Source: Actinostola sp. cb2023
Taxonomy: Eukaryota > Cnidaria > Anthozoa > Actiniaria > Actinostolidae
Length of the DNA stretch: 64,000 nt
NCBI GenBank assembly: GCA_033675265.1
Contig: JAUJYZ010001362.1
Location: 124,001 to 188,000 of the forward strand
Reading direction: 5' to 3'
In this document: positions 25,901 through 38,517 of the stretch, one piece after another
How the letters are laid out: every line of letters begins with the position of its first letter
Numbering within the stretch: the first letter of the stretch is position 1
Notes under the pieces: generated by a model
Databases searched by the model: none
What the model was told of the DNA's origin: nothing
Seen by the model: the letters and a program-made list of their open reading frames with translations, nothing else
Translations under genes and position numbers: made by a program

Positions 25901-28900
25901 CTCATGATCAGGAGAGTTAACTTCAGTTTCTGTTGATGAATGAATGAATGAATAATGAATGCCTTTATTTAAAATGTTCATACAAGGTGACATACAGTCA
26001 ATTGCAAATATTCTGTAAATCAAGTATATCAGTATATCCATATATCGGGTGCATTATGGGTAATCGAAAAAGTCCCCTAAATGATGTTTCATGCGAGCAA
26101 CATTGGTGAATCTCTAGAATGTTATGCAATTTAGTCTCTAGTTTGTTGTTTGTAAGTCTCTGCTGCATATTTTGTGGAAAAATTCTAAAATACTATTACC
26201 CATAATGCACCCGATATATGGATATACTGATATACTTGATTTACATAATTTTTGCAATCGGCTGTATATAATTTATAATAGAAAAAGAGAAAAGAAGAAT
26301 CAACTGGTATATTAATTAAGTCATTTAAGAGTAATGTTAAGCTGTGGCTACACAAGCAATTTTTTGCATGCACAGGCGACGCGATTTTTTGAAATCACCA
26401 ATGGGTGACAAATACTGGTGATAATGGCCGCCATTTTGAAAATCCAAAGTCTTGATTTCGTATATAATTTCTCGCGACTTTTTTTTTTGCGATTTTTTCA
26501 GCTGTTGCATCGCCTGTGCAAGGGTGGCTACACTGGCAATTTTCATCGCACATGGTGATTCCAAAAAATCGCATCGCCTGTGCAAGCAAAAAATTGCTCG
26601 TGTAGCTGCGGCTTTAGAGCCTGAGGGATAAATTAACTGATACGTTTTCTAGTTAGCCCCCAGCCTAATTATGTTTCAAATATTTATAACAGGCAAGGAA
26701 GAAAAAAGAAAATCTAAGAGTAGGAACTACTGTTGCAGTAACTTCTGGATGCATGTACATGTACTTGATAATTGGCACCTGCACGCAGATGAAGTTGCAC
26801 CTATCCGGACATTTAGAAAAGGACAATCATATTTAACTATAAATTTATATTATATTCAACCTCATGAAAGGCCTAGGTCATACATGTATCCATGTATGTT
26901 AAACAATTTATTCTACAGAATAATGGCATCAATTTTGAAATCACATGCACCTGTATCGGGTTCTTTTTGTTCTTTGGTTGGAAACTGCTCATGATCAGGA
27001 GTGTCAAATTGAGTTTGTGTTGATGCTGCAATAGGTTCTGGATGTACAAGTACTTGATCTTTGTTTTGAGGGCGCACTTCAGACCCTGATATTTGGAAAA
27101 AGTCAATATAAACTGAATTAATAGCATATACATGTAAGGTCTATCAGGGGTCCATGCAAGATTAGTCTCCCTCGCAGCTGTGTTTTAGTGTCGTCATGCA
27201 ACGCTCTCTCCCCTCACACATGGCTGCTTACCCAAGTACAACATTCCGTTCCACAGAATTAGCCAATCAGAGCTTTTTGCCCGAAAACAGGCCAAGGTTC
27301 GTGCCATACCGAACATACCAAAGACCAGTGACAAACAAGATGGCGTCCATTGACGAAGCGGTTTGCCTTGCAGCAAAATAATTTCATATCAAAGAGTTTA
27401 ACTGGGCAATACACTAAACCAATACACTAAACACAGCTGCCAGGAAGACTAGTAAATCGTGTATGTGAATTCATTTCCTAACTTTGCAACGTTCTTATGT
27501 AAATAAACAACGATACATGAGCCTGGGAGTGTCGAGTCGTTCCAATAACTAATGAACATGAATAACTGATCACTTTATATGACTGGCTAAACACTTACAA
27601 TTGGAACGGAATGTAGCGCTTGGGTAAGCAGCCGTGTGTAAAGGTGCAGTAATACGGGCAACAAAATCGTGTAACTTGTCTCGTAACATTGTTGCGTTGC
27701 AAGTTGCAGAGCAATGTTTCTCGTATGACCACCGTTCGCGCAACTTGTCGCGCAACACATTTTCGTGTTGCAGGTTTAAAAACTTTGTTGCGCAAAGTAG
27801 AAGCTCTTTCTACTTCATGCAACCTGCAACAAATGACCTAAAATTTAATTTGTTGCACGACAGGGTTTTTGCGCGAACGATGGTAATACTACAAACATTG
27901 CTTTGCAACTTGTTACGCAACAATCTGAAAATGCAGGGGAGAGAGCGTTGCATGACGACACTAAACACGGCTGCGAGGGAGACTAATGCAAGATCAGCTC
28001 TGAACAAAAAAATCTTAATTCTCCTTGATCGAGGCTCTTTGATATATTATTTATAACCCAAAGAAGAATTGCTCTTTTACAGTCATTTTTGCAAAAATTC
28101 TGGCCGCTACGAAATATCAATATATCGGGTGCATTGTCCCGCATTAAATAATCGAAAATTCCCCTTAAAGCGGGTTAACGCTAGCAAAGTTGGTACAAAT
28201 TTTTAGTATAATGTTTTATTTTAGTCTTGCGTTTGTTGTTTGTAAATTTTGCTTCATTTAATAGTATTAGTGATGCACCCGATATATTGATATATTGATA
28301 TATCGTGGCGGCCAGAATTTTTGCAAATGACTGTATGCATGTACAGAACATCTGTTGGTTATACAAATGTACAAGAGAAAAAGAGTGACAGTAAACGATA
28401 CATTCATTCATTCATTCATACAGATCGAGGGATTAAAAAAAAAAAAGGCAATTATAATATGATTGTGTTACCAGTGCTAAATGTGTGTTTAGTGAAAAAC
28501 ACAGGATGCAAGGTGAGATCCGACGTCACATCGAGCACACCAACGACTTGATTTCGTCTATCCGTATCGGCAACCTCGAGAATAATTGGTGCACCAGTAA
28601 AGGCAGTATTAGGAATTGGAATAGCTTTTTTGCAGTTATCATTTATCTTGCACAATTTGTAGCAATCACTCCCTCGCATCTTTATAAGTTTTCGTTCCAC
28701 TATATCTTTTCCGGCGAAGACACATGCATATAAGATTTGACAATCATATGGGGGGGTGCCAAAAGTCAAGTAATACTTTTTCTTTTCAAGCTCTTTCACA
28801 CATTCCTCGCTACAAGTCATAAAGCTAATGCCCTGCGGGTTTGATGTTAGCCTCGTTTTGTCCATTACGTATACATCATGCTCTTTAGGAACAAATCGAT

Positions 28901-29111
28901 CAAAAATAATAACCTTTCTTTCATCATCAGGCAACACACTGGAGCTGGTTACCCAGAGACATTTATCCTTGTTTAAGTCAGGGCGTTCTGGGTCGTTGGT
29001 GTGTACCATTTTGAAACAGATTCCATGGGCATCGATAGTTATCAAACGGTCTTCATGTTGCTCTCTAACGTTATAAAAAGCTTTCTTGTCTTGCTCAGTC
29101 AAGATACCCAT
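22922..29111 (-). CDS. Paralog B: degenerate trypsin-like(?) N-terminal domain, disordered linker, C-terminal coiled coil (8 exons)
   Basis: Complete model: 29111-28472, 27085-26951, 25929-25870, 25793-25725, 25015-24956, 24594-24540, 23670-23630, 23469-22922. Every junction has GT/AG and matching phase, and the exons sum to 1608 bases (535 residues plus stop). Residues 1-213 form a compact domain without signal peptide. LWVTSSSVLP sits where trypsin-like proteins have the VTAAHVL histidine box, DVYVMD where the aspartate strand lies, and FTGAPIIL followed by VVGVLDV where GDSGGP and the last strands lie. If that alignment is right, His and Ser are replaced and the protein is a pseudoprotease; this is inference. 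Residues ~214-353 come from small exons, most of them phase 1-1, rich in Glu, Gln, Ser, Gly and Asn. Residues ~354-520 are a long Lys/Glu-rich coiled coil. It is probably cytosolic or nuclear. Introns contain identifiable MITEs. Paralog A is a tandem relative in the same orientation. Function unknown. Confidence 0.8.
23895..24222. mobile_element. Foldback element (GCGCGCTCTGATTGGCCAAA family) in paralog B intron 6
   Basis: Contains AGAAATAGAAAACTCGGCAG and the inverted TCGTTTTCTATTTCTTCAAT, with an inner hairpin around TATCGAGTTATAGAAGCAC. A relative in the opposite orientation lies at 53880-54190. Confidence 0.75.
24755..24885. mobile_element. 131-bp hAT-like MITE with 8-bp target duplication, paralog B intron 5
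   Basis: TCAACTGA at 24747-24754 and 24886-24893. Ends AGGGGTCGCTGCAAGAAC and the complement of GTTCTTGCAGGGAGCCCT. Paralog A has the empty site, with a single TCAACTGA at 145-152. Confidence 0.93.
25303..25443. mobile_element. 141-bp TA-flanked MITE (GAGTG family), paralog B intron 4
   Basis: TA at 25301-25302 and 25444-25445. Near-perfect ends GAGTGATGGCACTTAACCCG and complement. Paralog A has the empty site with a single TA at 703-704. Confidence 0.93.
25995..26263. mobile_element. Tc1/mariner-like MITE (CAGTC ends, TA target) in paralog B intron 2
   Basis: Duplicated counterpart of 1168-1439, with TA at 25993 and 26264. Confidence 0.85.
26340..26613. mobile_element. PIF/Harbinger-like MITE with TTA target duplication, copy 2
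   Basis: TTA at 26337-26339 and 26614-26616. Counterpart of 1518-1825 in the duplicated intron, with an internal length difference. Confidence 0.85.
27163..27985. mobile_element. Mutator-like MITE with 9-bp target duplication, paralog B intron 1
   Basis: ATGCAAGAT flanks both sides (27154-27162 and 27986-27994). Ends TAGTCTCCCTCGCAGC and its complement. Inverted arms of about 95 bases include ATGCAACGCTCTCTCCCC and ATGGCTGCTTACCCAAG. The right arm is interrupted by a nested AGGTGC foldback (27642-27935). The left half is shared with paralog A from 2286. Confidence 0.85.
28080..28333. mobile_element. Tc1/mariner-like MITE, third copy of the CAGTC family, paralog B intron 1
   Basis: TA flanks at 28078 and 28334. 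Ends CAGTCATTTTTGCAAAAATT and its complement. Inner arms have GGCCGC and ATATATCGGGTGCATT. An independent insertion diverged from the other two. Confidence 0.85.
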
Positions 29112-30472
29112 ATTTGACAGTGCAAAGCGATCGATCCACAGTCGAAGGGAAGTCGAAGGTAGGTTTTCTTCGTTTCTGAGAAATTAGAAAACTTTGAAAA
29201 CTACTCGGTACCAGTCTACTCAACAATCGGACCATCCCGACCATCCCACACATCCCCCCTCAGGAAGCGGGTATAACTGGGGTATTTATTTATTACTCGG
29301 GCCCTTCCGAAGGAAGCCCGAGTTATAAAATGCGTTTTTCGGTAGTAGTAGTCGTAGTTTTGTTCGGCTAAAGAATGACGAAAGTATGCGACGTATTTAA
29401 TCGTATCGAGTTTCAAGATTACTCAGCAGATAAGAAAAAAACAAACGACACACAGGAAGGACTCAAGTAGATTTGAATCTTAGTTTTGAAAGCAGCTGTA
29501 GATCTTCAAGCTATTAAAAGGTCAGGATTCTAGTTCATCGTTCAATGACTAGAAGTGGTAGAAGGACTAGAAGCTCGCTTAAAATATATTTAACAAAAAC
29601 AAACGCGAGGGCGTTATCAGAACCATCTGACCTATGCAACCTCCAGACGTATCATGTACGTACTCACCCGACGCATAGTCTCCCTCGTCACTCAACTGTC
29701 ACTGATTGTCATGACGTCAGAGAAATGATATTGTATTGAAGAAGATGTCCTTGTTTTATTCGACGTTCGAACCATAACTCGAACCCGAACTCGATTCCAA
29801 ACTCGACGTTTCGGGATCTGAAGCTAGAGAGCGGGCCTTTACACGAACTCATCAAAATCAAATGAACTCAAAGTCAAAAGGTAATCAAATGAACTCAAAG
29901 TCAAAGGCATGCGCAAATCAAATGAACTCGACACATACATGTATATACATAGTCTCCCTCGTCACGCAACTGTCAGTCATTGTCAGGTCTCTCCTCACGC
30001 AACTGACATTGTCCTTGTCATAAGCCCGAGTGTACGCTCATTGAGCGTCTTGTTTTACTTCAAATTCACTACCTTTTCGTTCCTGGGTTGCCGCGGAAAA
30101 CACTTCCTTTCATCCCTTCGCCTTCTAGAGCGGGGAATAGGTGGGGGATTAGCCTGTGAACAGGCTCAAAGGGAAAGGGGAGGGGGGGGGGGAAGAGAAG
30201 GGGAGGGGGAAAGGAGGGGGAGGACTGGACTCAGATTTTCTTCTTCAAAATATTATCTACAGAACAAATGAGTACTGGCGGGGGAGTTCACCAAATTGAG
30301 TTCACCATTCATGTGTGCCCCCCCCGGTTACCGGCGCGAGGATCAGGGCACTCGAATCGTACGTAATAGTATCACAGGGAGCCCAATATAAATATGCCGC
30401 GATTATAATACAGTCGACTTTCTCTAAGCCGGTCATCTTTTGGACCAACTTTTGCTGTCACGTCTGGCTTAA

Positions 30473-30936
30473 AGTGCTTATGAAGCCAGGAGCCCATAAG
30501 TGCTCCTGATGAAGCTTATTTTTTTATTTTGAAAATCGATTATATATGAAGTGAATAATGGGATGTTTCAGTGTTTTGTGATTTGAGCTTCGCATTTGCG
30601 AGTTATAAAGGTTTGAAATCGTGATATGGTAATTCGGTGACGAAAAGCGCCCTTGTGCAAATCATTGACATTTTTTAATCTGGAAAAACGTTTTCTACAA
30701 CTTATATAAATAATGTTAAACTTTTTTTTATTTCAGAAAAGAATGCTACTTGAAAAAATATAAAAAATTTACAGCAAATGCCTCCTTTGACGTCACCGAA
30801 TTAGCATATCACGATTTCAAACCTTTATAACTCGCAAATGCGAAGCTCAAATCACAAAATACTGAAACATCCCACTATTCACTTTTGATCATATGTAATC
30901 GATTTTCAGAATAAAAAAATAAGCTTCATAAGCACT
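30473..30936. mobile_element. 464-bp foldback element flanked by TTAA
   Basis: TTAA at 30469-30472 and 30937-30940. Ends AGTGCTTATGAAG and its complement. Long inverted arms contain TTTGTGATTTGAGCTTCGCA. The TTAA target suggests piggyBac-type mobilisation, but the terminal bases are not diagnostic. Confidence 0.75.
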
Positions 30937-31240
30937 TTAATAACAAGGTGTCTGTCTCAGAGAGAGTGAATTTATAGTAAACTGAGCCAGGAGCCCTGAC
31001 TGAGCAGACTCGTATCCAGTCGCTTCTCTTACTCGCGCGGTGCCTTTGCGCCCTCCTTCCCAAGTGCCTTTGCGCGCTTCATTAATTACTTTCCTTTAAA
31101 ATTCGACTTTTATCAAATAGTGTAGCAGGGACCAGACAAAGGTACTTCAGTACTGTACATACGTACATAAGCTCTTTTACTTGGTACCAGTCTACTCAAT
31201 TATTGGACCACACCCACAGAGGGAAACGTTGTCCGGCTTA

Positions 31241-31585
31241 AGGTGCGGTAATACGGGCAACAAAATCGTGCAACTTGTCGCGCAACATTGTTGCGTTGCA
31301 AGTTGCAGAGCAATGTTTCTCGTATTACCATCGTTCGCGCAACTTGTCGCGCAACACATTTTCGTGTTGCAGGTTGCAAAACTTTGTTGCGCAAAGTAGA
31401 AGCTCTTTCTACTTCATGCAACATAGTTTTGCAACCTGCAACAAATGACCGAAAATGTAATTTGTTGTGCAACAAGTTGCACGAACGATGGTACGTGAGA
31501 AACATTGCTTTGCAACTTGCAACGCAACAATCTGAAAATGTTGCGCGACAAGTTGCACGATTTTGTTGCCCGTATTACTGCACCT
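31241..31585. mobile_element. 345-bp foldback MITE with TTA target duplication
   Basis: TTA at 31238-31240 and 31586-31588. Ends AGGTGCGGTAATACGGGCAA and its near complement. The arms extend through almost the whole element, with many GTTGCAAGTTGC-type sub-repeats. A truncated copy is nested at 27642-27935. Confidence 0.88.
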
Positions 31586-31639
31586 TTAGAGAGGTGTCCG
31601 CCTTGATCTAATAGAGTTGTCGACTGCATGTATGCCGCG

Positions 31640-31775
31640 CCTTCTACACAGGAAGCCCAATATATAATATGCCGCGCTTTCTACACAGGAAGCCGAATAT
31701 ACTAATATGCCGCGCGTTCTACACAGGAAGCCCAATATATAATATGCCGCGCTTTCTACACAGGAAGCCCACCAA
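31640..31775 (+). repeat. ~37-bp tandem repeat, 4 copies, carrying CACAGGAAGCCCA
   Basis: CTACACAGGAAGCCcAATAT followed by AATATGCCGCG, with copies of the motif at 31647, 31684, 31722 and 31759. Confidence 0.9.
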
Positions 31776-31894
31776 AAGAGACCATGATCTTTTTGTGGTT
31801 GTGCCAAGGAACAGAAGAACCCTATCCCGTAATTCTTTGCAACTGAACTCGCTATATTATACAGTAGTTTGTAATTTTTTTGTCATTTTATGGT

Positions 31895-31948
31895 AATAAA
31901 GTTGTTGTTATTGTTGTTGTTGTTGTTGTTGTTGTTGAACACATTCAG

Positions 31949-31992
<44 letters not shown>

Positions 31993-32032
31993 CAGTTGTT
32001 GTTGTTCAGTTGTTGTTGTTGTTGTTGTTGCT
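31895..32032 (+). repeat. (TTG)n microsatellite
   Basis: GTTGTTGTT runs interrupted by CAG at three places. Leucine/cysteine ORFs are artefacts. Confidence 0.95.
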
Positions 32033-34435
32033 GGCTGTGGTGCATGTCAGTGTTTCATGTGCTGCCATGCCAATCGGGACCAGGCAATACAGCAATGATC
32101 ACGATTCACGAATACTGGCTGACCATTCGATCAAACTTTGTAGTCCCCGCAAAAATATCAAATTCCTTCAGTCAATGCATGATAAAGCAATCCTTTAGGT
32201 CAGACTGTAGTTACGCACTTCAAACAAGCAAACACCAGATGATCTAACTTGAGTGGCGATTATAGAAAGCTCTCTTCGTGAATAAAGTAGTCCTATTTAT
32301 TGGTTCACTCGTGTTAATCTGTTCTTAAATATGTTCAATGTCTAATCCACGACATAATAACAGTTTATAGTACTATTTATGGGCAATGGAATTATCGTTT
32401 TTAAGAATATACATCCTATACATATTACATCTCAGCCAATCAGAGCTCACCATTTCTATGAAATACAGAGCGGTATTTCATAGATTATTCTATGAAATAC
32501 AGAGCGGTATTTCATAGTTTGCATTAGCCAATCAAAATGTTGTAAATTTTCCCGCTTTTTTCTTCCACTGGACGCGCTCGCGTCGTGTTGCTACAATCGT
32601 TGCCGATACAAATTGTTTTTATTTCGAAATCCAAACTCATTCAAAGCGATTCAAAGCGTTATAAACATGGCTTCAAGTTCGAGAAATAATTCAAATCTTC
32701 CTTCACTCTCATGGTTTTCTATGGAATACGGGCAATAATTTCACTCAAAAATTATATTATTTTAGTATACAACTCGCCAAAAGGCTTAATTTTTTCGCGA
32801 AATATTCGCTCGTATTCCATAGAAAACCATGGAATAACCAATAATGATATATATTGTATGTTTCAATAGAAAAGGACGGGTTTGTTTTTTGTTTTGTTTT
32901 TAATTTCACAGATTTTTCCTACAAGTTGAAACAAGTTGGATATAAAATAAACATACATACCTATACCTGTAACTATTACTTTTACATGCATTCTTTAACA
33001 ATCTTTTCATTTTGTAGTGGTTCTAAATTCTGTTATTGTTTTTTTGATTTTGATTTTTTGTTTTTGTTTTGTTATTATTAGTGTATTATAAAATGACGGT
33101 TCCTTGGCATGCATTAAAAGAATATAAATATTTATGCCACTTGAAGATTGAGAAAATCTGGTCTCAGACCGGGGAAAGGAAATTAAAAGAATGACTACTC
33201 CTACTCTTTTCTCATCTGATCAGCCTCCCTAAACTCCATGGGATTCCTGTGGTGATGAAGGATCGATACCAGTCTTCCCCTCTTATTATTCGACACAGGA
33301 ACTCCACTGATGTCAGAGAGGAATTTGGCCAAGCTAGTAGCCGTATTCATTCTTAATCCCTACAATCGTGGATATTAAGAAGTGTTAAAAGCCTCGAGTA
33401 GCCTCAACAGGGCCGAATCTTGACCCTTTGCGTTGGTCGCAAGTTACTGCAATCAAATCCAGATTTCCTCAAGGACTAAAGTAATTTGGAGCTGAGAAAC
33501 TTGACTGGTGGTCAAACTCAGGTTAATGACTGTATTCCAAAAATGTATTCTACATTTCAGCAACAAATCGTTTGAGAAGGAATGTCTACATGTGAGAGAT
33601 TGTGGGTGGAATAGCTAGCGGTTTTAAATTCTTCTCTATCATCACAAAGCTGCATTTTCTACGTGGTATAGAACCACCGCGCTCACTGATTCTCCGATTC
33701 TCCTGATTGATTTTGTCATATTTTCACCGTAAAGTCTTGTACCCTTGTTTCAGAGGTTCTGTCAAACTCTCTCGAGCAGCTCTGATTTTGACGGTGGTCG
33801 TCGCTTCGCGGCAAAAAACAAAACAATTTTCACACTGCAGAGAGTTTGATAGAGGCTCTGGAACCAGGGTATGCCGATTGCGGTAATTCTAGGCAAGGCT
33901 CACTAACCCCACCCATTTTGATGTACTGAACTCCTCTGATTGTCACGTGTTTTAGCGCAAGCTACAAGGGATATTATCAATCTTGAAAACAAGAAACACT
34001 GGAAGTAATTCTCTCTTTCAAAGATATTTTGAACGTGAGCTAAACTGAATTGCATTACCCAAGAATACATGAAGTATTGACCTTAGGTTTGGCCACTAAA
34101 TCCGTGGCTTTTCACCAGTAACCGGAAGACTTTAGACACCTTAAGCTAATACGACTATTTTTTCATATTATTATTAATTGGATGCTTACATTGATAATCT
34201 CGACCTTTTTAGTTAAGTAGCAATGTTAAGTTTGTTATGTGACCTAATTATCGTCAATGCTAAACCCCTCTCCAGGCGAGGAGAGGATAGACGTTAGACT
34301 TTGGTATTAATAGGCATTGGCTGGTAGCGAGATTCGATGAAAGGTTGCGTGGATGGGTGTTGGCTTAGTGAGATCCAGGCTTGGGCATGCATGTATTGAT
34401 GATGCACGGATATACAGTTGGGAAAGCGGATACGG

Positions 34436-34855
34436 TGGATGGATGGATGGATGGATGGATGGATGGATGGATGGATGGATGGATGGATGGATGGATGGAT
34501 GGATGGATGGATGGATGGATGGATGGATGGATGGATGGATGGATGGATGGATGGATGGATGATGGATGGATGGATGGATGGATGGATGGATGGATGGATG
34601 GATGGATGGATGGATGGATGGATGGATGGATGGATGGATGGATGGATGGATGGATGGATGGATGGATGGATGGATGGATGGATGGATGGATGGATGGATG
34701 GATGGATGGATGGATGGATGGATGGATGGGATGGATGGATGGATGGATGGATGAACACGATGGATGGATGGAAGGACGGACGGATGGATGGATGGATGGA
34801 TGGATGGATGGATGGAGGATGGATGGATGGATGGATGGATGGATAGATGAATATA
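34436..34855 (+). repeat. (GGAT)n microsatellite, ~420 bp
   Basis: Pure GGAT repeats with few interruptions near 34561 and 34729 and degenerating after 34750. All WMDG/HPSI ORFs are artefacts. Confidence 0.98.
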
Positions 34856-37802
34856 TGGATGGATGATAGAAGGACGCCGATAGATGAGTGGATGGATAGA
34901 TCATGATCGGAGAGGCTATAGAGAGTGGATATACATGGTCAAATAAATCGTTTAATAATGGTTTACATGTTCAGTAGATAAACCCTTGACTGATTCATCA
35001 AGTCTTAGCGTGTCATTCCTGTTTCATCAGCATACAACCCAACAAAGACTACGACATACACATCAACCATGCATCCCACTATGTTATCAATGTGTTTTTC
35101 TTGCTCATATTTAGCAGGCAACTAATCGAAAACTTTCTACAAATACTTTTGTTTTCGATGGTGGAATATGCGCCATTAAAAAGGTATTTAGTAATTAACC
35201 ATGTACTATGTCTATTCACTATTGATGACAGCGACGGCTCTACCAAGAATAACTTTATTTTGTACGTCAATTAGGTCAGGAGTCTGTTAACAGTTTTGTG
35301 TATCTGTAGGAGCTCATACAACTTGGCAAATACCTTGAACAGGTATGTGATATTTACAGTCAGTTTAAAGCACTTTCTCGGCCAGAGACGCAGGGATTAA
35401 AGTGCTGACGAATCTGTTTATCCGGATGTAATAATAATAAAGCGAGGAGTCAAGGACAACTTGTATTATTTGTGCTCCGTCCTTCACACTCAAGTTAAAC
35501 CAGAAACCACTTGATCGATGAAGCAAGAATTCCTCCTCATCTTTCATCGCGGTTTGTTGAGTCGCTCAACTCCACAAAATGTCTGCTCGGTGTATCCATA
35601 CAGTTAGGCCGTAACATCTGAATGCTAGGACAAACGCTAAGTAAAAGAGTTTTCTATAGTTGCATCTATGCCAGAATATCATGCATGGTATCAGTGATTC
35701 TGATCAAACTAATTGCATTGTCTATGTAGCGTTAATGTCTGGTGCATGATTCATTCCATTTGTCTCTTACCACATCCATTACAATTGCTGCAGCTGATGC
35801 CAATTTGGGACAAAATACCGCCATTTCAGTTTTAAAAAATAAGTATAACGATGTAGCTATGCCGGGTGGCAGTCTTTCTCTTTTTTGAAACGGCAAACAG
35901 CATGCGCCAAGGTCGTCTTTAGGTTTTCCCCACAAACATCTAAGTATACGAGAAACCAATCTCTATCGTCTTTTCAGTATCGAGTCAGTTATTGTCAACA
36001 TAATGTTAGCATTTACATCATAAGTAAAACGATGACAATATTGCGCGCCATTTTGGCGGGTGCGTTTAACCACGTTTAATGACGCTGACACTCCGTTAAA
36101 CGTTTAGTAGACGAAGGAGGCTCCTGAACTGACTACAGTAAAATGACAATGGCGCGCGCGCGAAAAGCAAGTCAGCAAGTAATTTCTAAGTAGCGTAACA
36201 CAGGAATTCCGTTACAGGAGCATAAGTCTTCTTCCAGAACAAGCCTGGAGCGTCGTTCGCATGTTTTCTTACAAGGCAAACGTTGTCGGTAGCCACGCTG
36301 GGCGCGGGGATTAACCATAGATTTCGAGGAAACAATCATAGATGGTATAAGGTGCAACGCCTCGATAAAGTCTGAGTCGGAAGCCTGTATTAGCGGGCCA
36401 TGCAAGATCACTTCCTTTCAGGACAATCAATTTGACGATACCGTCATTTGTAAATGGCTGTTCCCACGCTAATCTAGTTGTTTACGATGTGTTGATCTAA
36501 TTATGTGATAGATAATTAAATCATTGTTATCTTGTGAAGGAAACGTTAGCAACTGTTGATTCTGCAATTTAAGAACACAATACAAGTGTCATAGAATGAA
36601 TTGATATGCTCTTTGTGAGAGAACTGTTCGCACTGTTTTCCTTTGTCAATCAGTTTTGTATTTTACAAGACGACGCCTCAGCAAAAAGAGGCTGACTACA
36701 ATATATCATTCGTTGCTTATGCACAAATTGCTTCACTCTGAGTAGCTCCAAACCCTTGAGTAAACGCACATCCCCTGGGAATCAAAAACTTTTCAAGCGC
36801 AAGTTTCCGCAGTGGCTCACCAACTCAGACCAGCGCGCAATCTTTCTGACATCAAACAAGTATGTTACTAGCTAACTCTGTGCCTATTTGAAAAGTAAGA
36901 AAGACACGAGCATGTGTCGTTTCTGTAATAGAAAAAATCATACTTTTCTTTTGAGGTCAATATTCCTGATTTAGTCCAATCGAAAAGCGTCGTCGCAGTA
37001 TGTGTGAAGCTGTAAAGGAAATCATGGTAAGACAACTATGTCAGCCATACTGCACAAAATACTTTATGCTGTACAGTAAGAAAGGAGACGTTAACCTGAT
37101 CGAGAATCAGCAAGCCTTCGAAGCGGCTAGAAAAACGCGCAAATCGGCACCGACAGAAAACGATTGATGATCAGTCGCGTAGGGTTTCTCGGACTTGAAA
37201 CTACCCTAGCGTACGTACACATATGATTTTCACAAACGCTCTTTTGTGTAATACCAGTAATTGTACAATTACTTGTGTCAATAAATGTCTTGGTTTATTT
37301 GAGCAATTTCAAGTATTTACAATTCGATTCAGTGATAATCAGCGCTAGCCCAAGGTCCATCCATAATGGCACTGTTATTAAAAACACTTCATAGAAGTAG
37401 AACTATATATAAATCCAACCATAAGTCAAATTATAGCTTAAAACTATGGCATTAAATAGATCCATGATTATTGAAAAGTTAGTTCTTTGATATCATGGTG
37501 AAAGTTTTCCAAATGTTCCCGACGGTAGCTGAGGACTGAAGGAAGGTGGTGCAATCATGATACGATAGAATTACTTGGAGACAAACGGTGTGGTGTCTCT
37601 GAGAGCAGCATGTATGGTAGGCAATACACTGATAACACTGTGTCGGCGATCATCAGACTCATTCAACTCGGTTGGTGCAAACATTGATCAAATACCATTA
37701 CTGCTATTAGACTTTATAACGCTGTCTTGTTAACAAGGAATGTTCTTTCTTTAGCTACGGTGTTGGTAGAATCACTTGAGGCCGGGCTTGAGGCCATTGT
37801 CG

Positions 37803-38517
<715 letters not shown>

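Larger units (their letters stand above)
29112..37802. other. Repeat-rich intergenic region between paralog B and homeobox gene 1
   Basis: Holds fragments of TAGTCTCCCTCG ends (29690, 29950), a poly-G-type foldback relative (30055-30310), the TTAA and TTA elements, CACAGG repeats, TTG and GGAT microsatellites, a hairpin at 32709-32836, and a pair of TATGAAATACAGAGCGGTAT repeats at 32455-32520. From 33100 to 34290 and from 34950 to 37800 I see no convincing exon or repeat. Confidence 0.6.

Noticed and set aside
31241..31585. ORFs of about 100 residues on both strands
   Set aside because: They lie within a foldback MITE and mirror each other.
34294..34904. Several 140-180-residue ORFs (WMDG and HPSI repeats)
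   Set aside because: GGAT microsatellite, open on both strands.
35732..35959. Minus-strand ORF of 75 residues
   Set aside because: No domain, no convincing splice sites, no neighbour to join.
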